A stretch of 64,000 nucleotides of DNA from Brevundimonas sp. 357 (GCF_003938605.1 NZ_RHWX01000009.1:62001-126000); one strand, 5' to 3'; counted from the stretch's first letter, positions 41,221 through 51,713 are shown. Notes: generated by a model not told the origin, from the letters alone. Numbers and translations: made by a program.

Positions 41221-41928
41221 ATGTCCTTTCAAATTTCAGCCCCCCGCCAGAACGGCGCACGCGGGCTTTGTACGGCGACGCTGATCGCCGTGGTCTGCGC
41301 CGCGACGCCGGTGCAGGCTCAATCCATCAGCGGCCAGCTGGGCCTCGCCAGCGAATACGTCGGCAAGGGCCTGGGCAAGAGCGCCGGCGATCCCAGCCTG
41401 AACGCCAGCCTTGAGGCGTCCTACGGCGACTTCTACGGCAGCGTCTTCGCCTCGACGGCCAAGCTGTCTCAAGGCTCCGACGCCGAGATCGTGACGGCGC
41501 TGGGCTGGCGGCCCAAGGCGGCGGGCGTGGCCTTCGATCTGTCCGTCGTGAACCGCGACCTGCCGGGCACGCGCTCGGGCGTCGACGCCAACTATTGGGA
41601 ATATCAGGCTGACGCCGCCCGCAAGTTCGGGCGCGTCTCCGGGCGGCTGCGGATCAACTACACGCCCGACGGTTTCGCCGCGACCAAGAAGGCCTGGTGG
41701 GTCGAGGCCCAGGCGTCGACGGCCCTGGGGCCGCGCACCAAGGCGTCGGCCGCCTTCGGCGTGCGATCGGCGGACGGCGGGGCGGACTACAACGCCTGGA
41801 ATCTGGGCGTGAAGCACAACCTGAGCGAGCGATGGGCCATCGACGCGCGCTGGTACGACACCGACAGCCATGCACTTGGCGACAACTACGACGGGCGCCT
41901 GGTGGGGGCGCTCAGCTTCAACTTCTGA
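41221..41928 (+). CDS. TorF-family putative porin
   Basis: 235 residues from the ATG at 41221, preceded by AAGAGG. An N-terminal signal (ATLIAVVCAATPVQAQS) leads into a small beta-barrel: SISGQLGLASEYVGKGLGKSAGDPSLNASLEAS and later NYWEYQADAARKF, ending with WYDTDSHALGDNYDGRLVGALSFNF, with the terminal phenylalanine of outer-membrane proteins. The pattern fits the TIGR02001/TorF family of putative porins. The substrate is unknown. It is followed after 48 bases by the chemotaxis operon, from which it may be independent, and it is preceded by the AT-rich regulatory region. Confidence 0.82.
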   Translation: MSFQISAPRQNGARGLCTATLIAVVCAATPVQAQSISGQLGLASEYVGKGLGKSAGDPSLNASLEASYGDFYGSVFASTAKLSQGSDAEIVTALGWRPKAAGVAFDLSVVNRDLPGTRSGVDANYWEYQADAARKFGRVSGRLRINYTPDGFAATKKAWWVEAQASTALGPRTKASAAFGVRSADGGADYNAWNLGVKHNLSERWAIDARWYDTDSHALGDNYDGRLVGALSFNF

Positions 41929-41976
41929 TCGAAAGCCGGTTCGGCTCTCAAGAGAATCTTCACGGGGGTGAGTTAG

Positions 41977-43971
41977 ATGGACGCCATGCTGAGCGACCTT
42001 AAGATCGAAAAGAAACTGATGGCGGCCTTTGCGGTCGTCATCCTGGCCATCGTCGCCATGGGGCTGACGGTGTTTTTGCAGATTAACGCCCTGGATGCGG
42101 CGCGGGCGGACCGAGCGCGCGCGGGCGTCGTCCAGCGCGAGGCCGAGGCGGCGCAATTCTATCTGGCGCGGCAGGAGGCCAGCTATCGCGGCTTCCTGGT
42201 GTCGCGCGACCCCTATTATCTGCAACGGCTGGAAGAGCACCGGCAGAGCTTCAACAAGAGCCTCGATCGCGTGACGCAGCTGGACCGCGCCAGCGCCGCG
42301 CAGGTGCGCGCGGCTCGGACCGCCGCGGATGAGTGGAACAAGCAGGTGGTCCAGCGCGGCCAGGCCCTGGTCGCGGATCAGGCCGGCTGGATGCAGGCCA
42401 TCGCCATGGTCGGCCGCAACGGCGAGGCTGACAAATTCATCGACCCGGCCGAAAGCGCCCTGAACGGCCTGATCGAGAAGAAGGTCCAGGAAAGCCGCAT
42501 CTATGCCGAGACCCAGGTGTCGGTCGCCAAGACGGCCCGCATGGTGCTGATCGGCGGCCTGGTGCTGGCGCTGGCGCTGGCGGCCGGCATGGCCGTGATG
42601 CTGACCAATATCCTGGCCAAGCCGCTGACGGCGATGACGGCGGCCATGCGCCGCCTGGCGTCGGGCGACACCTCGGTGGCCGTGCCGGCCGCCGGCCGCA
42701 AGGACGAGGTCGGCCAGATGGCCGCCGCCGTCCAGACCTTCAAGGACGCCGCCATCGCCAAGGACCGCCTGGAGGCCGAAGCCGTCGCCCAGCGTCAGGC
42801 TGCCGAGGACGAGCGCGCCCGCGTCGAAGCCGAGAAGGCCCGCGAGGCTGAAGACGACAAGGTGGCCATCACCGCCCTGGCCCAGGGTTTGGGCGCCATG
42901 GCCAACGGCGATCTGACCCATCGCATCGACGTCGCCTTCGCCCCCAAGGCGGCGCAGCTGAAGGCCGATTTCAACGCCGCCATCGCCCAGCTGGAGAAGG
43001 CCATCGCCGCCGTGACGGCCAATGTCGCGGCGATCCGTTCGGGCTCGAGCGAGATCAGCCAGGCCTCCGACGACCTGTCGCGCCGCACCGAGCAGCAGGC
43101 CGCCAGCCTGGAAGAGACCGCCGCCGCCCTGGACCAGATCACGGCCACGGTGAACCGCACCGCCGACGGCGCCCGCCAGGCCGCCGGCGTGGTGCAGCAG
43201 GCGCGCGGCGAGGCGGAAGCCTCGGGCGCGGTGGTCAGCGACGCCGTCGCCGCCATGACCGCCATCGAACAGTCGTCCGACCAGATCGGCGCCATCATCG
43301 GGGTGATCGACGAGATCGCCTTCCAGACCAACCTGCTGGCGCTGAACGCGGGCGTCGAGGCGGCGCGCGCGGGCGACGCCGGTCGCGGCTTCGCCGTGGT
43401 GGCTTCGGAAGTGCGGGCCCTGGCCCAGCGTTCGGCCGGCGCGGCCAAGGAGATCAAGGCTCTGATCACGGCGTCCGGCCGTCAGGTGGAGCAGGGCGTG
43501 GCCCTGGTCGGCCAGACCGGCGAGGCGCTGGGACGCATCGTCGCCGGGGTGGCCGAGATCGATGGTCTGATGTCGGAAATCTCGGCCTCGGCCCAGGAGC
43601 AGGCGACCGGCCTGCAACAGGTCAATGCGGCCGTGAACCAGATGGATCAGGTCACGCAACAGAATGCTGCGATGGTCGAGGAATCGACCGCCGCCAGCCA
43701 CTCCCTGTCTCAGGAAGCCGACGTGTTGGCCGCCTCGGTGGCGCACTTCAAGGTGATCCAGGCGGCGCCGTCGCGTCCTGCGGCGGCCCCCAGGCCCGTC
43801 GCGCCGAAGGCCCCCGTCGCTCCTGTCGCCGCCGCCCCTGCAACCCCTGCCGAGCAGACGCCCCGCGCCGCTCGGCCGGTGTCCGAAACGGTCGCCGCCC
43901 TGAAGACGATGGGACGCGGCGGCGCCGCCCTGAAACCTGAAGCCATCGAAGACGGCTGGGAGGAGTTCTGA
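41977..43971 (+). CDS. mcpA: Methyl-accepting chemotaxis protein (McpA-like) with CHASE3-like sensor
   Basis: 664 residues. TM1 (about 13-35), a helical periplasmic sensor of CHASE3 type (about 40-185), TM2 (about 188-210), HAMP (about 211-265) and the cytoplasmic signalling domain, whose hairpin tip reads [44 protein letters not shown]. An Ala/Pro-rich linker leads to the C-terminal pentapeptide GWEEF, which fits the W-x-x-F pattern that tethers CheR and CheB to receptors such as E. coli Tar (NWETF). The ATG follows GGGGGTGAG. First gene of the che operon; the receptor gene overlaps the next start by one base (TGATG). Confidence 0.93.
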   Translation: MDAMLSDLKIEKKLMAAFAVVILAIVAMGLTVFLQINALDAARADRARAGVVQREAEAAQFYLARQEASYRGFLVSRDPYYLQRLEEHRQSFNKSLDRVTQLDRASAAQVRAARTAADEWNKQVVQRGQALVADQAGWMQAIAMVGRNGEADKFIDPAESALNGLIEKKVQESRIYAETQVSVAKTARMVLIGGLVLALALAAGMAVMLTNILAKPLTAMTAAMRRLASGDTSVAVPAAGRKDEVGQMAAAVQTFKDAAIAKDRLEAEAVAQRQAAEDERARVEAEKAREAEDDKVAITALAQGLGAMANGDLTHRIDVAFAPKAAQLKADFNAAIAQLEKAIAAVTANVAAIRSGSSEISQASDDLSRRTEQQAASLEETAAALDQITATVNRTADGARQAAGVVQQARGEAEASGAVVSDAVAAMTAIEQSSDQIGAIIGVIDEIAFQTNLLALNAGVEAARAGDAGRGFAVVASEVRALAQRSAGAAKEIKALITASGRQVEQGVALVGQTGEALGRIVAGVAEIDGLMSEISASAQEQATGLQQVNAAVNQMDQVTQQNAAMVEESTAASHSLSQEADVLAASVAHFKVIQAAPSRPAAAPRPVAPKAPVAPVAAAPATPAEQTPRAARPVSETVAALKTMGRGGAALKPEAIEDGWEEF

Positions 43972-44252
43972 TGACGGCCACGGTCGTTCTGGCCCCGGTT
44001 CTGGACCTGCGCGCGGCCGAGCCGCTGAAGGGCGAGCTTGTGGCGGCGCGCGGTCAGGCCCTGACGCTGGACGGCTCGGCCGTCGAGCGGCTGGGCGGGC
44101 TGTGCCTGCAGCTGCTGTTGTCGGCGATCCGCACCTGGCGCGCCGACGGCCAGGCTTTGACCTTCGTCAATGCGTCCGAGGCGCTGACGACCCAATGGAG
44201 CGCCTTCGGCGCTTCGCCCTCCGATCTCTCCGCACAGGACGCCCCCCAATGA
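43971..44252 (+). CDS. cheX: STAS-domain protein (CheX of Caulobacter-type che clusters)
   Basis: 93 residues forming a small STAS domain: VLAPVLDLRAAEPLKGELVAARGQALTLDGSAVERLGGLCLQLLLSAIRTWRADGQALTFVNAS. The position of the usual phosphorylatable serine of anti-sigma-antagonists (D-x-S-x-x-x-x-D) reads DGSAVERLG, so S is present. Start and stop overlap both neighbours. The name follows the gene at the same position in the Caulobacter crescentus cluster; it is not the CheY-phosphatase CheX of spirochaetes. A role in receptor-array function is inferred only from context. Confidence 0.8.
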   Translation: MTATVVLAPVLDLRAAEPLKGELVAARGQALTLDGSAVERLGGLCLQLLLSAIRTWRADGQALTFVNASEALTTQWSAFGASPSDLSAQDAPQ

Positions 44253-44614
44253 CCAAGACCGTTCTGACCGTCGATGATTCACGCACCATGCGCGACATGC
44301 TGATGCTGGCGCTCAAGGACGCCGGCTATCGCGTGGTCCAGGCCGAGGACGGCGTCCACGGTCTGGAGGTGCTTCAGGCCGAGAACCCGGACATCGTCAT
44401 CACCGACATCAACATGCCGCGCATGGACGGTTTCGGCTTCATCGAGGGCATGCGGGCCGACCCGGCGTTCAGCGCCGTCCCCGTGCTGGTCCTGACGACC
44501 GAGAGCGACGCCGCCAAGAAGCAGCGCGCCCGCGAGGCCGGGGCCACCGGCTGGATCGTCAAGCCGTTCGACCCCGTGCGTCTGGTCGACGCCGTGCGCC
44601 GCGTGGCGGCCTGA
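44249..44614 (+). CDS. cheY: Chemotaxis response regulator CheY (first copy)
   Basis: 121-residue single receiver domain. Acidic pair in LTVDDSRTM, phospho-acceptor D53 in IVITDINMPRMDG, switch threonine in LVLTTES and lysine in IVKPFDP: all catalytic positions intact. It starts within the STAS stop (ATGA overlap) and is followed 12 bases later by cheA. Expected to be phosphorylated by CheA and to bind the flagellar switch. Confidence 0.95.
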   Translation: MTKTVLTVDDSRTMRDMLMLALKDAGYRVVQAEDGVHGLEVLQAENPDIVITDINMPRMDGFGFIEGMRADPAFSAVPVLVLTTESDAAKKQRAREAGATGWIVKPFDPVRLVDAVRRVAA

Positions 44615-44626
44615 GGATCTGAGACG

Positions 44627-46939
44627 ATGAGCGACGATCCGTTCGAGGCGATCAAGGCGACCTTCTTCCAGGAATGCGAGGAGCTGCTCGCCGATCTGGA
44701 AGGCAATCTGCTGACGCTGGAGGCCGGATCGACGGACATTGAGGTCATCAACGCCGTCTTCCGCGCCGTTCACTCGGTGAAGGGCGGGGCGGGGGCCTTC
44801 GGGCTGGAAGACCTGGTGCGGTTCGCCCACGTCTTCGAGACGCTGATGGACGAGCTGCGCTCGGGCCGCAAGCCGTGCGACGAGCCGACGGTGAAGACCC
44901 TGCTGCGCGCCGCGGACGTGCTGGCCGACCACGTCGCCGCCGCGCGCGGCGCGGGCGCGCCCGTCGATCCCGTGCGCTCGGTCGGTCTGGTCGCTGAACT
45001 GGAAGCCCTGACCTATGGCGGGGCCGCGCCGGTCGCGGCGGTCGAGCCGGAAGAGGACGATTTCGGCTTCACCCCGGTGGCTATGGACCTTGGGGCGTTC
45101 GAGGCTCCGGCGGGCCTGCCGGACCTTCCCGACCTGCCGCCCTTGCCCGACCTGTCCGCCCTGGCGCCGCTGCCCGATCTGACGACGCCGAGCGCATCGC
45201 AGGGGTGGAAGGTCGTCTTCCGTCCGCATCCGCGACTCTACGCCAGCGCCAATGAGACGGGTCTGCTGCTGCGTGAACTGGGCCGTCTGGGTCCGACGCG
45301 GGTGCAGATGGACGACAGCGGCCTGCCGTTGCTGGACGCGCTGGAGCCGACCGACAGCCATCTGATCTGGACCATCGAACTGGACGCCGACGTCAGCGAG
45401 GCCGAGGTGCGCGAGGTCTTCGACTTCGTGGAGATGGACTGCGACCTCAGCGTCACGCCGTTGGGCGATGCGACGCCGGTCGAGGCCGCGCCCGCCGCCG
45501 TGGCCGACGAGGACGGCAGCGACGCCTCGGCCCTGGCCCGCGCGGCCGCGCCGGAACTGGACATCGCCGCCCTGCTGGCCTCGGTCGGCGCCGCGCCGAC
45601 GGAGGCGCCCGCGCCTGTCGCCGTCGCGCCCGTGACCCCTCCGCCCGCCGCGCCGGTCGCGCCGTCTCCGGTCAAGCCTGCGCCCGCGCCGGCCGCTCCG
45701 GCGCCTGTGCAGGCGACGGCCCCCGCCGCTGCGGCGCCCGTGACCATCCGCGTCGATCTAGAGCGGGTGGATCGCCTGATCAATGCGGTCGGCGAACTGG
45801 TCATCCAGCAGGCCATGCTGGCCCAGCGCGTGACCGAAAGCGGCCTGGCCCGTTCATCCGACATCGGCCTGGGTCTGGAAGACCTCGAACTGCTGACGCG
45901 CGAGATCCAGGACAGCGTCATGGCCATCCGCGCCCAGCCGGTGAAGTCGGTGTTCCAGCGGATGCCGCGCCTGGTGCGCGAGGCGGCCGAGGCCACGGGC
46001 AAGAAGGTGAAGCTGGTCACGTCCGGCGAGGACACCGAGGTCGACAAGACCGTGGTCGAACGCCTGGCCGAGCCGATCACCCACATGCTGCGCAACGCCA
46101 TCGACCACGGGCTGGAAAGCCCGGCGGACCGTCTGGCGGCCGGCAAGCCGGAAGAGGGGACGGTGCGTCTGGCGGCCCTGCACCGTTCGGGCCGGATCGT
46201 CATCGAGATCTCCGACGACGGCAAGGGCATCAACCGTCCGCGCGTGAAGGGCATCGCCGTCGAGCGCGGCCTGATCGCCGAGGATGCGGTTCTGTCGGAC
46301 GACGAGATCGACAACCTGATCTTCCTGCCGGGCTTCTCGACCGCGACCGAGGTGTCGGACCTGTCGGGCCGGGGCGTCGGCATGGACGTGGTGCGCCGCT
46401 CGATCCAGTCGCTAGGCGGGCGCATCTCCATCACCTCCAATCCGGGCAAGGGCTCGACCTTCACCCTCAGCCTGCCGCTGACGCTGGCGGTGCTGGACGG
46501 CATGGTGGTCGGCGCCGCCGATCAGACCCTGGTCGCGCCGCTCGCCGCCATCGTCGAGAGCCTGACCCCGAACGAGGCCGACATTCACTACGTCGGCGGC
46601 GTCGATCCCGTGCTGCGCTTCCGCGAGGCCTTCGTGCCGCTGGTGGACGTCGGCCTGGTCATGGGCTTCCGCGACGCCCCGACCGAGCTGAAGGGCGGGG
46701 TGGTGATGATCGTCGAGACCGAAAGCCGCCAGCGCGCGGCCCTGCTGGTCGACGCCATCCACGGCCAGCGCCAGGTCGTCATCAAGAGCCTGGAAACCCA
46801 TTACCGCCACGTCGAGGGCGTAGCCGCCGCCACCATTCTGGGCGACGGCCGCGTGGCCCTGATCCTCGACATCGACGCCCTTGTGACCGCCAAGCGTTCC
46901 CGAACCCCGTCGCGTTCCGACCTGCAAATGGCGAGCTGA
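44627..46939 (+). CDS. cheA: Chemotaxis histidine kinase CheA
   Basis: 770 residues. P1 HPt domain with phospho-histidine H49 in [15 protein letters not shown]; a long region including a pseudo-domain (about 195-290) and an Ala/Pro-rich linker (about 320-375); P3 dimerisation beginning [32 protein letters not shown]4 ATPase with [20 protein letters not shown] and [17 protein letters not shown]5 CheW-like domain from about 620 ([29 protein letters not shown]). It transfers phosphate to CheY and CheB. The ATG follows GAGGATCTGAG. It is the core of the operon. Confidence 0.97.
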   Translation: MSDDPFEAIKATFFQECEELLADLEGNLLTLEAGSTDIEVINAVFRAVHSVKGGAGAFGLEDLVRFAHVFETLMDELRSGRKPCDEPTVKTLLRAADVLADHVAAARGAGAPVDPVRSVGLVAELEALTYGGAAPVAAVEPEEDDFGFTPVAMDLGAFEAPAGLPDLPDLPPLPDLSALAPLPDLTTPSASQGWKVVFRPHPRLYASANETGLLLRELGRLGPTRVQMDDSGLPLLDALEPTDSHLIWTIELDADVSEAEVREVFDFVEMDCDLSVTPLGDATPVEAAPAAVADEDGSDASALARAAAPELDIAALLASVGAAPTEAPAPVAVAPVTPPPAAPVAPSPVKPAPAPAAPAPVQATAPAAAAPVTIRVDLERVDRLINAVGELVIQQAMLAQRVTESGLARSSDIGLGLEDLELLTREIQDSVMAIRAQPVKSVFQRMPRLVREAAEATGKKVKLVTSGEDTEVDKTVVERLAEPITHMLRNAIDHGLESPADRLAAGKPEEGTVRLAALHRSGRIVIEISDDGKGINRPRVKGIAVERGLIAEDAVLSDDEIDNLIFLPGFSTATEVSDLSGRGVGMDVVRRSIQSLGGRISITSNPGKGSTFTLSLPLTLAVLDGMVVGAADQTLVAPLAAIVESLTPNEADIHYVGGVDPVLRFREAFVPLVDVGLVMGFRDAPTELKGGVVMIVETESRQRAALLVDAIHGQRQVVIKSLETHYRHVEGVAAATILGDGRVALILDIDALVTAKRSRTPSRSDLQMAS

Positions 46940-46943
46940 GACC

Positions 46944-47429
46944 ATGACCCCGACTGAACACCAGACCCTGACCCCCAATGTCGCCGGGACCGACCGCGAA
47001 CTGATCGCCTTCCGCATCGGCGAGCAGGAATTCTGCGTCGACATCATGAGCGTGCGCGAGATCCGCGGCTGGACGCCGGCCACGCCCCTGCCGCGCTCGC
47101 CCGCCTATATGAAGGGCGTCATCAACCTGCGCGGCGTGGTGCTGCCGATCATCGACCTGGGCGCGCGTTTCGGCCTGGCCACGAACGAGCCGACCGAGCG
47201 GCACGTCATCATGGTGGCCCATGTCGGTTCGCGCCTGGTCGGCCTGCTGGTCGATGCGGTGTCGGACATCGTGCAGCTGTCGGACGCGGCCATCCAGCCG
47301 ACGCCGGACGTGGCCAGCGAACAGGTGAAGTCCTTCGTGAAGGGCATCTTCGCCGTCGAGGGCGGCCGTATGATCAGCCTGATCGACTTGGATCACGTCC
47401 TGCCGGAAAGCGAGGCTGCAGCGGCATGA
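46944..47429 (+). CDS. cheW: Chemotaxis coupling protein CheW
   Basis: 161 residues. One CheW domain: [60 protein letters not shown], followed by ILDVA-type strands and [23 protein letters not shown]. It links receptors to CheA. It starts four bases after the cheA stop and overlaps cheR by four bases. Confidence 0.97.
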   Translation: MTPTEHQTLTPNVAGTDRELIAFRIGEQEFCVDIMSVREIRGWTPATPLPRSPAYMKGVINLRGVVLPIIDLGARFGLATNEPTERHVIMVAHVGSRLVGLLVDAVSDIVQLSDAAIQPTPDVASEQVKSFVKGIFAVEGGRMISLIDLDHVLPESEAAAA

Positions 47430-48292
47430 CGACCCTCGCCGGGCGTGAAACCCTGGTTGAAGGCGAGTTCGTCTTCACGGCCGAGGATTTCCGTCACATC
47501 GCCCAGACCCTGCACGCTCACGCAGGGATCGCCCTCAGCGAAGGCAAGGCGGCGCTGGTCTATTCGCGCCTGGCCAAGCGGCTGCGCGTGCTGGGGCTGC
47601 GCAGCTTCCGCGACTACTGCGCCCTGATCGACGGCGTAGAGGGCGTGGACGAGCGCCAGGCGATGATGGCGGCCCTGACCACCAACGTCACCCGCTTCTA
47701 CCGCGAGCCGCACCACTTCGATCACCTGCGCGACAAGGTGATGCCCGAGCTGGCCGCCAAGGCGCGGGCGGGCGGGCGCGTGCGCCTGTGGTCGGCCGCC
47801 TGCTCGAACGGGCAGGAGCCCTATTCCATGGCGATGACGGTGCTGGACGTTCTGCCGGAAGCGGCGGAACTGGACGTGCGCATCCTGGCCACCGACATCG
47901 ACCCCAACATGGTCGCCGAGGGCGCGGCGGGCGTCTATTCCGACGATCTGCTGGCCCCGGTCCCGGCCGCGTCGCGCAAGCATTTCACGCCGATCGCGGG
48001 CGCGCCGGGCCGCTTCAGCGCCGATGCGACGCTGCGCCGTCTGGTGGCGTTCAAGGAGCTGAACCTGATCGGCGACTGGCCGATGCGCGGCCGCTTCGAC
48101 GTCATCTTCTGCCGCAACGTGGTCATCTATTTCGACGACGCGACCCAGGAGCGGGTCTGGGGCCGCTTCACGCCGATCCTGAACCCCGGCGGCGTCCTCT
48201 ACATCGGCCACTCGGAACGGGTGACGGGCCCGGCGGCGCAACAGCTGCAGCCGGCCGGACTGACCACCTACGTCAAGGGCGCGGGGGCATGA
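47426..48292 (+). CDS. cheR: Chemotaxis protein methyltransferase CheR
   Basis: 288 residues. N-terminal helical domain (about 1-80) and an AdoMet-binding domain with [42 protein letters not shown] and [14 protein letters not shown]. It methylates glutamates of receptors using S-adenosylmethionine. The McpA tail GWEEF in the same operon is a plausible docking site for its beta-subdomain. Overlaps cheW at the start and cheB at the end, both by four bases. Confidence 0.96.
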   Translation: MTTLAGRETLVEGEFVFTAEDFRHIAQTLHAHAGIALSEGKAALVYSRLAKRLRVLGLRSFRDYCALIDGVEGVDERQAMMAALTTNVTRFYREPHHFDHLRDKVMPELAAKARAGGRVRLWSAACSNGQEPYSMAMTVLDVLPEAAELDVRILATDIDPNMVAEGAAGVYSDDLLAPVPAASRKHFTPIAGAPGRFSADATLRRLVAFKELNLIGDWPMRGRFDVIFCRNVVIYFDDATQERVWGRFTPILNPGGVLYIGHSERVTGPAAQQLQPAGLTTYVKGAGA

Positions 48293-49326
48293 GCGCGGTC
48301 TCGGTCCTGGTGGTGGACGACAGCGCCACCATGCGCAGCCTGATCAGCGCCGTCCTGCGCCGCGATTCGGAGATCAACGTGGTCGGTACGGCCGCCGATC
48401 CGCTGGAGGCGCGCACGAAGATCAAGGAGTTGAACCCCGACGTCATCACCCTGGACGTCGAGATGCCCAATATGAACGGGCTGGAGTTCCTCGAGAAGAT
48501 CATGCGGCTGCGGCCCATGCCGGTGGTCATGGTCTCGACCCTGACCCAGGCGGGGACGGACGTGACCCTGGCCGCGCTGGAGGTCGGCGCCGTCGACGCC
48601 GTGGCCAAGCCCGCGCCGGGCGTGCCCGCCGCCGAGGCCTTCGCCGACCTGGCCGAGAAGGTGAAGGTCGCCGCGCGGTCTCGTGTTCGCCCGCTGGAGG
48701 ATCGCGCGATCCGGGGGCACGAGGGCGTCTATCACGCCGACCCCAATCATGTGCTGGCGATCGGCTCGTCCACCGGCGGGGTCGAGGCCCTGCTGACCAT
48801 ACTGTCGGCCTTCCCGGCGGACTGTCCGGCGACGGTCATCACCCAACATATGCCCGCCAGCTTCACCAGGAGCTTCGCCGCCCGCCTGAACAAGGTCTCG
48901 GCCGCCACGGTCAGCGAGGCCGAGGACGGCGCGCCGCTGAAGCCGGGCCATGTCTATATCGCGCCGGGCGGCGAGACCCATCTGGCCGTGTCGGGCGGGC
49001 GTTGCCGCCTGGTCGCCGCCGATCCGGTCAACGGCCACCGCCCCTCGGTCGACGTCCTGTTCGGTTCGGTCGCCCAACTGGGCCGCCCGATCACGGGCGT
49101 CATCCTGACCGGCATGGGCAAGGACGGGGCCAAGGGCCTGCTGGCCATGCGTCAGGCCGGCGCCCGCACCCTGGGCCAGGACGAGGCGTCCTGCGTCGTC
49201 TACGGCATGCCCCGCGCCGCCTTCGAGCTGGGCGCCGTCGAGCGCCAGCTGCCGCTGTCCCGCATGGCCCCGGCCATCCTCGAATCCTGCGCCGCCCGTT
49301 CGGGCGCGCCCCAGTCTGTCGCGTAA
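48289..49326 (+). CDS. cheB: Chemotaxis protein-glutamate methylesterase/deamidase CheB
   Basis: 345 residues from the ATG at 48289. Receiver (about 1-125) with phospho-acceptor D56 in [13 protein letters not shown]. Catalytic methylesterase domain (about 155-340) with the serine in [12 protein letters not shown], histidine in [13 protein letters not shown] and aspartate in [12 protein letters not shown]. It removes methyl groups from receptors when phosphorylated by CheA. An upstream longer frame is in cheR and is rejected. Overlap ATGA with cheR. Confidence 0.97.
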   Translation: MSAVSVLVVDDSATMRSLISAVLRRDSEINVVGTAADPLEARTKIKELNPDVITLDVEMPNMNGLEFLEKIMRLRPMPVVMVSTLTQAGTDVTLAALEVGAVDAVAKPAPGVPAAEAFADLAEKVKVAARSRVRPLEDRAIRGHEGVYHADPNHVLAIGSSTGGVEALLTILSAFPADCPATVITQHMPASFTRSFAARLNKVSAATVSEAEDGAPLKPGHVYIAPGGETHLAVSGGRCRLVAADPVNGHRPSVDVLFGSVAQLGRPITGVILTGMGKDGAKGLLAMRQAGARTLGQDEASCVVYGMPRAAFELGAVERQLPLSRMAPAILESCAARSGAPQSVA

Positions 49327-49334
49327 GGACGTTC

Positions 49335-49724
49335 ATGCCCGCCGCTTCCGCCATTCGCACCCTTGTCGTCGACGATCAGCTGACGATGCGCTCACTTGTC
49401 CGCGCCAGTCTGCAGCAGATCGGGGTGCGCGACATCGAAGAGGCGCCCGACGGCGAGGCGGCCCTGCGCTCCTTGCTGGTGCAGCCGGTCCATCTGGTGA
49501 TCTCGGACTTCAACATGCCGAATCTGGACGGGCTCAGCCTGCTACGGGCCATCCGGGCGCACCCGCCGATCTCCAAGACGGCCTTCATCATGCTGACCGG
49601 CCGGGCCGATCGCGAACTGGTTCAGCGCGCCGTGCAGTTCGGCGTGAACAACTACCTGGTCAAACCCTTCACCACCGCCCAGCTGAAAGAGAAGCTGGAA
49701 GCGGTCTTCGGCACGCTGACGTGA
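49335..49724 (+). CDS. cheY2: CheY-like response regulator (second copy)
   Basis: 129 residues, a single receiver domain: [21 protein letters not shown], phospho-acceptor D58 in [20 protein letters not shown] with the switch threonine, and LVKPFTT with lysine. It differs clearly from the first CheY. Starts eight bases after cheB and overlaps cheD by four bases. It corresponds in position to CheYII of Caulobacter cluster I. Confidence 0.93.
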   Translation: MPAASAIRTLVVDDQLTMRSLVRASLQQIGVRDIEEAPDGEAALRSLLVQPVHLVISDFNMPNLDGLSLLRAIRAHPPISKTAFIMLTGRADRELVQRAVQFGVNNYLVKPFTTAQLKEKLEAVFGTLT

Positions 49725-50266
49725 TCGGCGCGGCCGCTCAGGAGCCGGTGGAGCGGCGCGTGCATGTGGGGCAGGGCGATCACTGCGTGTCGTCCGATCC
49801 CGACGTCGTGCTGACGACGGTTCTGGGCAGCTGCGTGGCCCTGTGCCTGCGTGATCCGGCGGCCGGGGTGGGGGGCATGAACCACTTTCTGCTGCCCGAA
49901 GGGGCGGGATCGGGAACGGACGCCAGTCGCCGCTACGGCGCCTATCTGATGGAAGTGCTGATCAACGACGTGCTGAAGGCGGGCGGGCGACGCGACCGGC
50001 TGGAGGCCAAGCTGTTCGGCGGCGGCCGCATGTTCGACAGCCTCAGCGACGTGGGCGCCGCCAACGCCGACTTCGCCGAGAAATTCCTGGCCGACGAGGG
50101 CATCCCCGTCGTCAGCCGTAGTCTGAGAGGCGCGGGCGGGCGCCGCATTCACTATTGGCCGGTCAGCGGTCGGGCGCGTCAGCGCGTGGTGACGGACGGC
50201 GCGATCCTGCCGCCCGCGACGCCGCCGCCGCCGTCCGTCGCGACCGGCGATCTGGAGCTCTTCTGA
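49721..50266 (+). CDS. cheD: Chemoreceptor glutamine deamidase CheD
   Basis: 181 residues from a GTG at 49721 (overlapping the cheY2 stop). The catalytic cysteine is in [14 protein letters not shown], the histidine in [11 protein letters not shown], and the family segment is [29 protein letters not shown]. It deamidates glutamines on receptors. The chain ends TGDLELF, with a hydrophobic terminal tail after a Pro-rich linker, which resembles a docking peptide. Followed after one base by the cheU-like gene. Confidence 0.95.
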   Translation: MIGAAAQEPVERRVHVGQGDHCVSSDPDVVLTTVLGSCVALCLRDPAAGVGGMNHFLLPEGAGSGTDASRRYGAYLMEVLINDVLKAGGRRDRLEAKLFGGGRMFDSLSDVGAANADFAEKFLADEGIPVVSRSLRGAGGRRIHYWPVSGRARQRVVTDGAILPPATPPPPSVATGDLELF

Positions 50267-50267
50267 C

Positions 50268-50642
50268 ATGGGCGAGAACGACAACCGCGACTTGCTGGCC
50301 GCCATGGCTGCGGAACTGGCGGATATCCGCGCCGAGATCGAGGCGGCGGGCGGCCTGGTGTCCGAAGTGCTGCGCCAACTGCCGGCCGAGGCGCGGCTGG
50401 GCTATCTGACGCGCAGCCAGAGTTTCGATGTCCTGTCCCAGCGCATCGAGGCCCTGTCGGGCCTGGCCCAGGCCGTGGCCGACGATCAGCCGATGGACAC
50501 CGCCCTGGCCGCCCTGCCCCTGGCCGAGATGGCCGAGCGGATGCAGGAGACGGCGCACCGCGCCCGGCCCGGCGCGGCCCCGATCGCAGACGCTGACGAC
50601 ACCGAGCCCGTCGCGACGGCGGGCGTGCTGCACCTGTTCTGA
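50268..50642 (+). CDS. cheU: CheU-like chemotaxis-operon protein of unknown function
   Basis: 124 residues. An N-terminal helical half (ENDNRDLLAAMAAELADIRAEIEAAGGLVSEVLRQLP) with heptad-like spacing suggests a coiled coil; the rest is helical with a short acidic linker and the C-terminal tail VATAGVLHLF. I do not recognise a characterised domain. The name is by position relative to the Caulobacter crescentus cluster (between cheD and a third CheY). The tail, like that of CheD and McpA, ends in a bulky hydrophobic-phenylalanine group. Confidence 0.75.
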   Translation: MGENDNRDLLAAMAAELADIRAEIEAAGGLVSEVLRQLPAEARLGYLTRSQSFDVLSQRIEALSGLAQAVADDQPMDTALAALPLAEMAERMQETAHRARPGAAPIADADDTEPVATAGVLHLF

Positions 50643-50645
50643 ATC

Positions 50646-51233
50646 ATGGCCGAGGACCGCATCAATCTGGAGCAATCGACGGTCCTGCTGGTGGACGACG
50701 CGCCGCAGGCGCTCGACATGCTGGGCTCGATCTTCCAGGGCTTCGGCGTCAAGGAGCAGATCAAATGCCCCTCGGCCGTCGAGGCGGTGAAGATCCTGCA
50801 GCAGCGCCCGGTCGATCTGATCGTCATCGACTGCGGCGACCCGGAGATGGACGGCTACGCCTTCACCCGCTGGCTGCGGCGCGAGACGCCAGCCCCCCTG
50901 CGCTACACCCCCGTCATCCTGGTGACGGGCCACGCCTCGCAGGCCAAGGTTCAGGAAGGGCGCGACTGCGGCGTCAGCTTCGTGGTCGCCAAGCCCCTGA
51001 CGCCTGCGGTGCTGCTGAAGCGCATCCTGTGGCTGGCGGGCGACGAGCGCGAGTTCGTCGAGTGCGCCACCTATGTCGGCCCTGATCGCCGGGTGCGAAA
51101 CTTCGGGCCGCCGGTCGGCATGACGGGGCGACGCAAGGGCGACCTGTCGGCCCATGTCGGCCATGCGGTTGAGGAAAACATGGATCAGGCCGACATCGAC
51201 ATGCTGTTGAAGCCGCAGAGGGTGTCGCTGTGA
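50646..51233 (+). CDS. cheY3: CheY-like response regulator with Arg-rich tail (third copy, Cle-like)
   Basis: 195 residues. A receiver (about 11-130) with VLLVDDAPQAL, phospho-acceptor D62 in IVIDCGDPEMDG, VTGHASQAKV and VAKPLTP. It is followed by a basic tail: GPDRRVRNFGPPVGMTGRRKGD (about residues 145-166). In Caulobacter the gene at this place belongs to the Cle group of CheY-like proteins, which bind cyclic di-GMP through an arginine-rich segment and act at the flagellar motor. The Arg cluster here fits, but c-di-GMP binding is inference. Overlaps cheE by four bases. Confidence 0.85.
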   Translation: MAEDRINLEQSTVLLVDDAPQALDMLGSIFQGFGVKEQIKCPSAVEAVKILQQRPVDLIVIDCGDPEMDGYAFTRWLRRETPAPLRYTPVILVTGHASQAKVQEGRDCGVSFVVAKPLTPAVLLKRILWLAGDEREFVECATYVGPDRRVRNFGPPVGMTGRRKGDLSAHVGHAVEENMDQADIDMLLKPQRVSL

Positions 51234-51682
51234 GCGAGGTTCGGACGCAGAAAATCAAGACGTCTCTGGCGCAGCAGATGGCCCAGCCGGGCGGGCGGAC
51301 GCTGGCGGATGTCGAACGCCGCGCCAATGAACGCCTGGACCGCCACAAGGCCGAGGTCATGGCCGAGATCGAAGCCGCCGTCGCGGGGCTGGAAGGACTG
51401 TGCGCCGCGCGGTCGAAGGCGTCGGCCGCGGAGGTCTATCGGCTGGCGTCGCGCATTCTGGACCTGGCGGGTTTCTTCGGCACCGGCCCGCTGTTCAATG
51501 CCGCCTATAGCCTGGCCGACGTGTCGGACCGTATGGCGACGGCCGGCGTCTGGGACTGGCCGCCGGTTCAGGTGCACGTTCAGGCGTTGCGGCTGATCCT
51601 CAAGGCCGGTTGCGAACGCAATGCGGCCACGGATCATCTGCTGGCGGGACTGAAAGCCGTAGCGGTGAAGGCGCGCGCCTAA
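51230..51682 (+). CDS. cheE: CheE-like protein, last gene of the chemotaxis operon
   Basis: 150 residues from a GTG at 51230 that overlaps the previous stop. Helical throughout: RTLADVERRANERLDRHKAEVMAEIEAAVAGLEGLCA and YRLASRILDLAGFFGTGPLFNAAYSLADVSDRM. The second half resembles the C-terminal part of many alphaproteobacterial chemotaxis accessory proteins annotated CheE. Function is not established. It ends the operon; a family B palindrome follows and dadA is convergent. Confidence 0.8.
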   Translation: MSEVRTQKIKTSLAQQMAQPGGRTLADVERRANERLDRHKAEVMAEIEAAVAGLEGLCAARSKASAAEVYRLASRILDLAGFFGTGPLFNAAYSLADVSDRMATAGVWDWPPVQVHVQALRLILKAGCERNAATDHLLAGLKAVAVKARA

Positions 51683-51683
51683 T

Positions 51684-51712
51684 TCCTTCTCCCGCAAGGG
51701 GAGAAGGGTCGG
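51684..51712. repeat. Family B palindrome between cheE and dadA
   Basis: TCCTTCTCCCGCAAGGGGAGAAGG: stem CCTTCTCCC with GGGGAGAAGG. It spans nearly the whole gap between the convergent genes and probably terminates both. Confidence 0.75.
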
Positions 51713-51713
51713 A

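Noticed and set aside
40860..41414. 184-residue frame in the AT-rich intergenic region
   Set aside because: It overlaps the TorF-type porin gene in another frame and has no recognisable family or ribosome site.
41236..43746. 836-residue minus-strand frame across the TorF-type porin and mcpA
   Set aside because: Spans two well-supported genes in the wrong frame, rich in Gly, His and Arg, and has no ribosome site.
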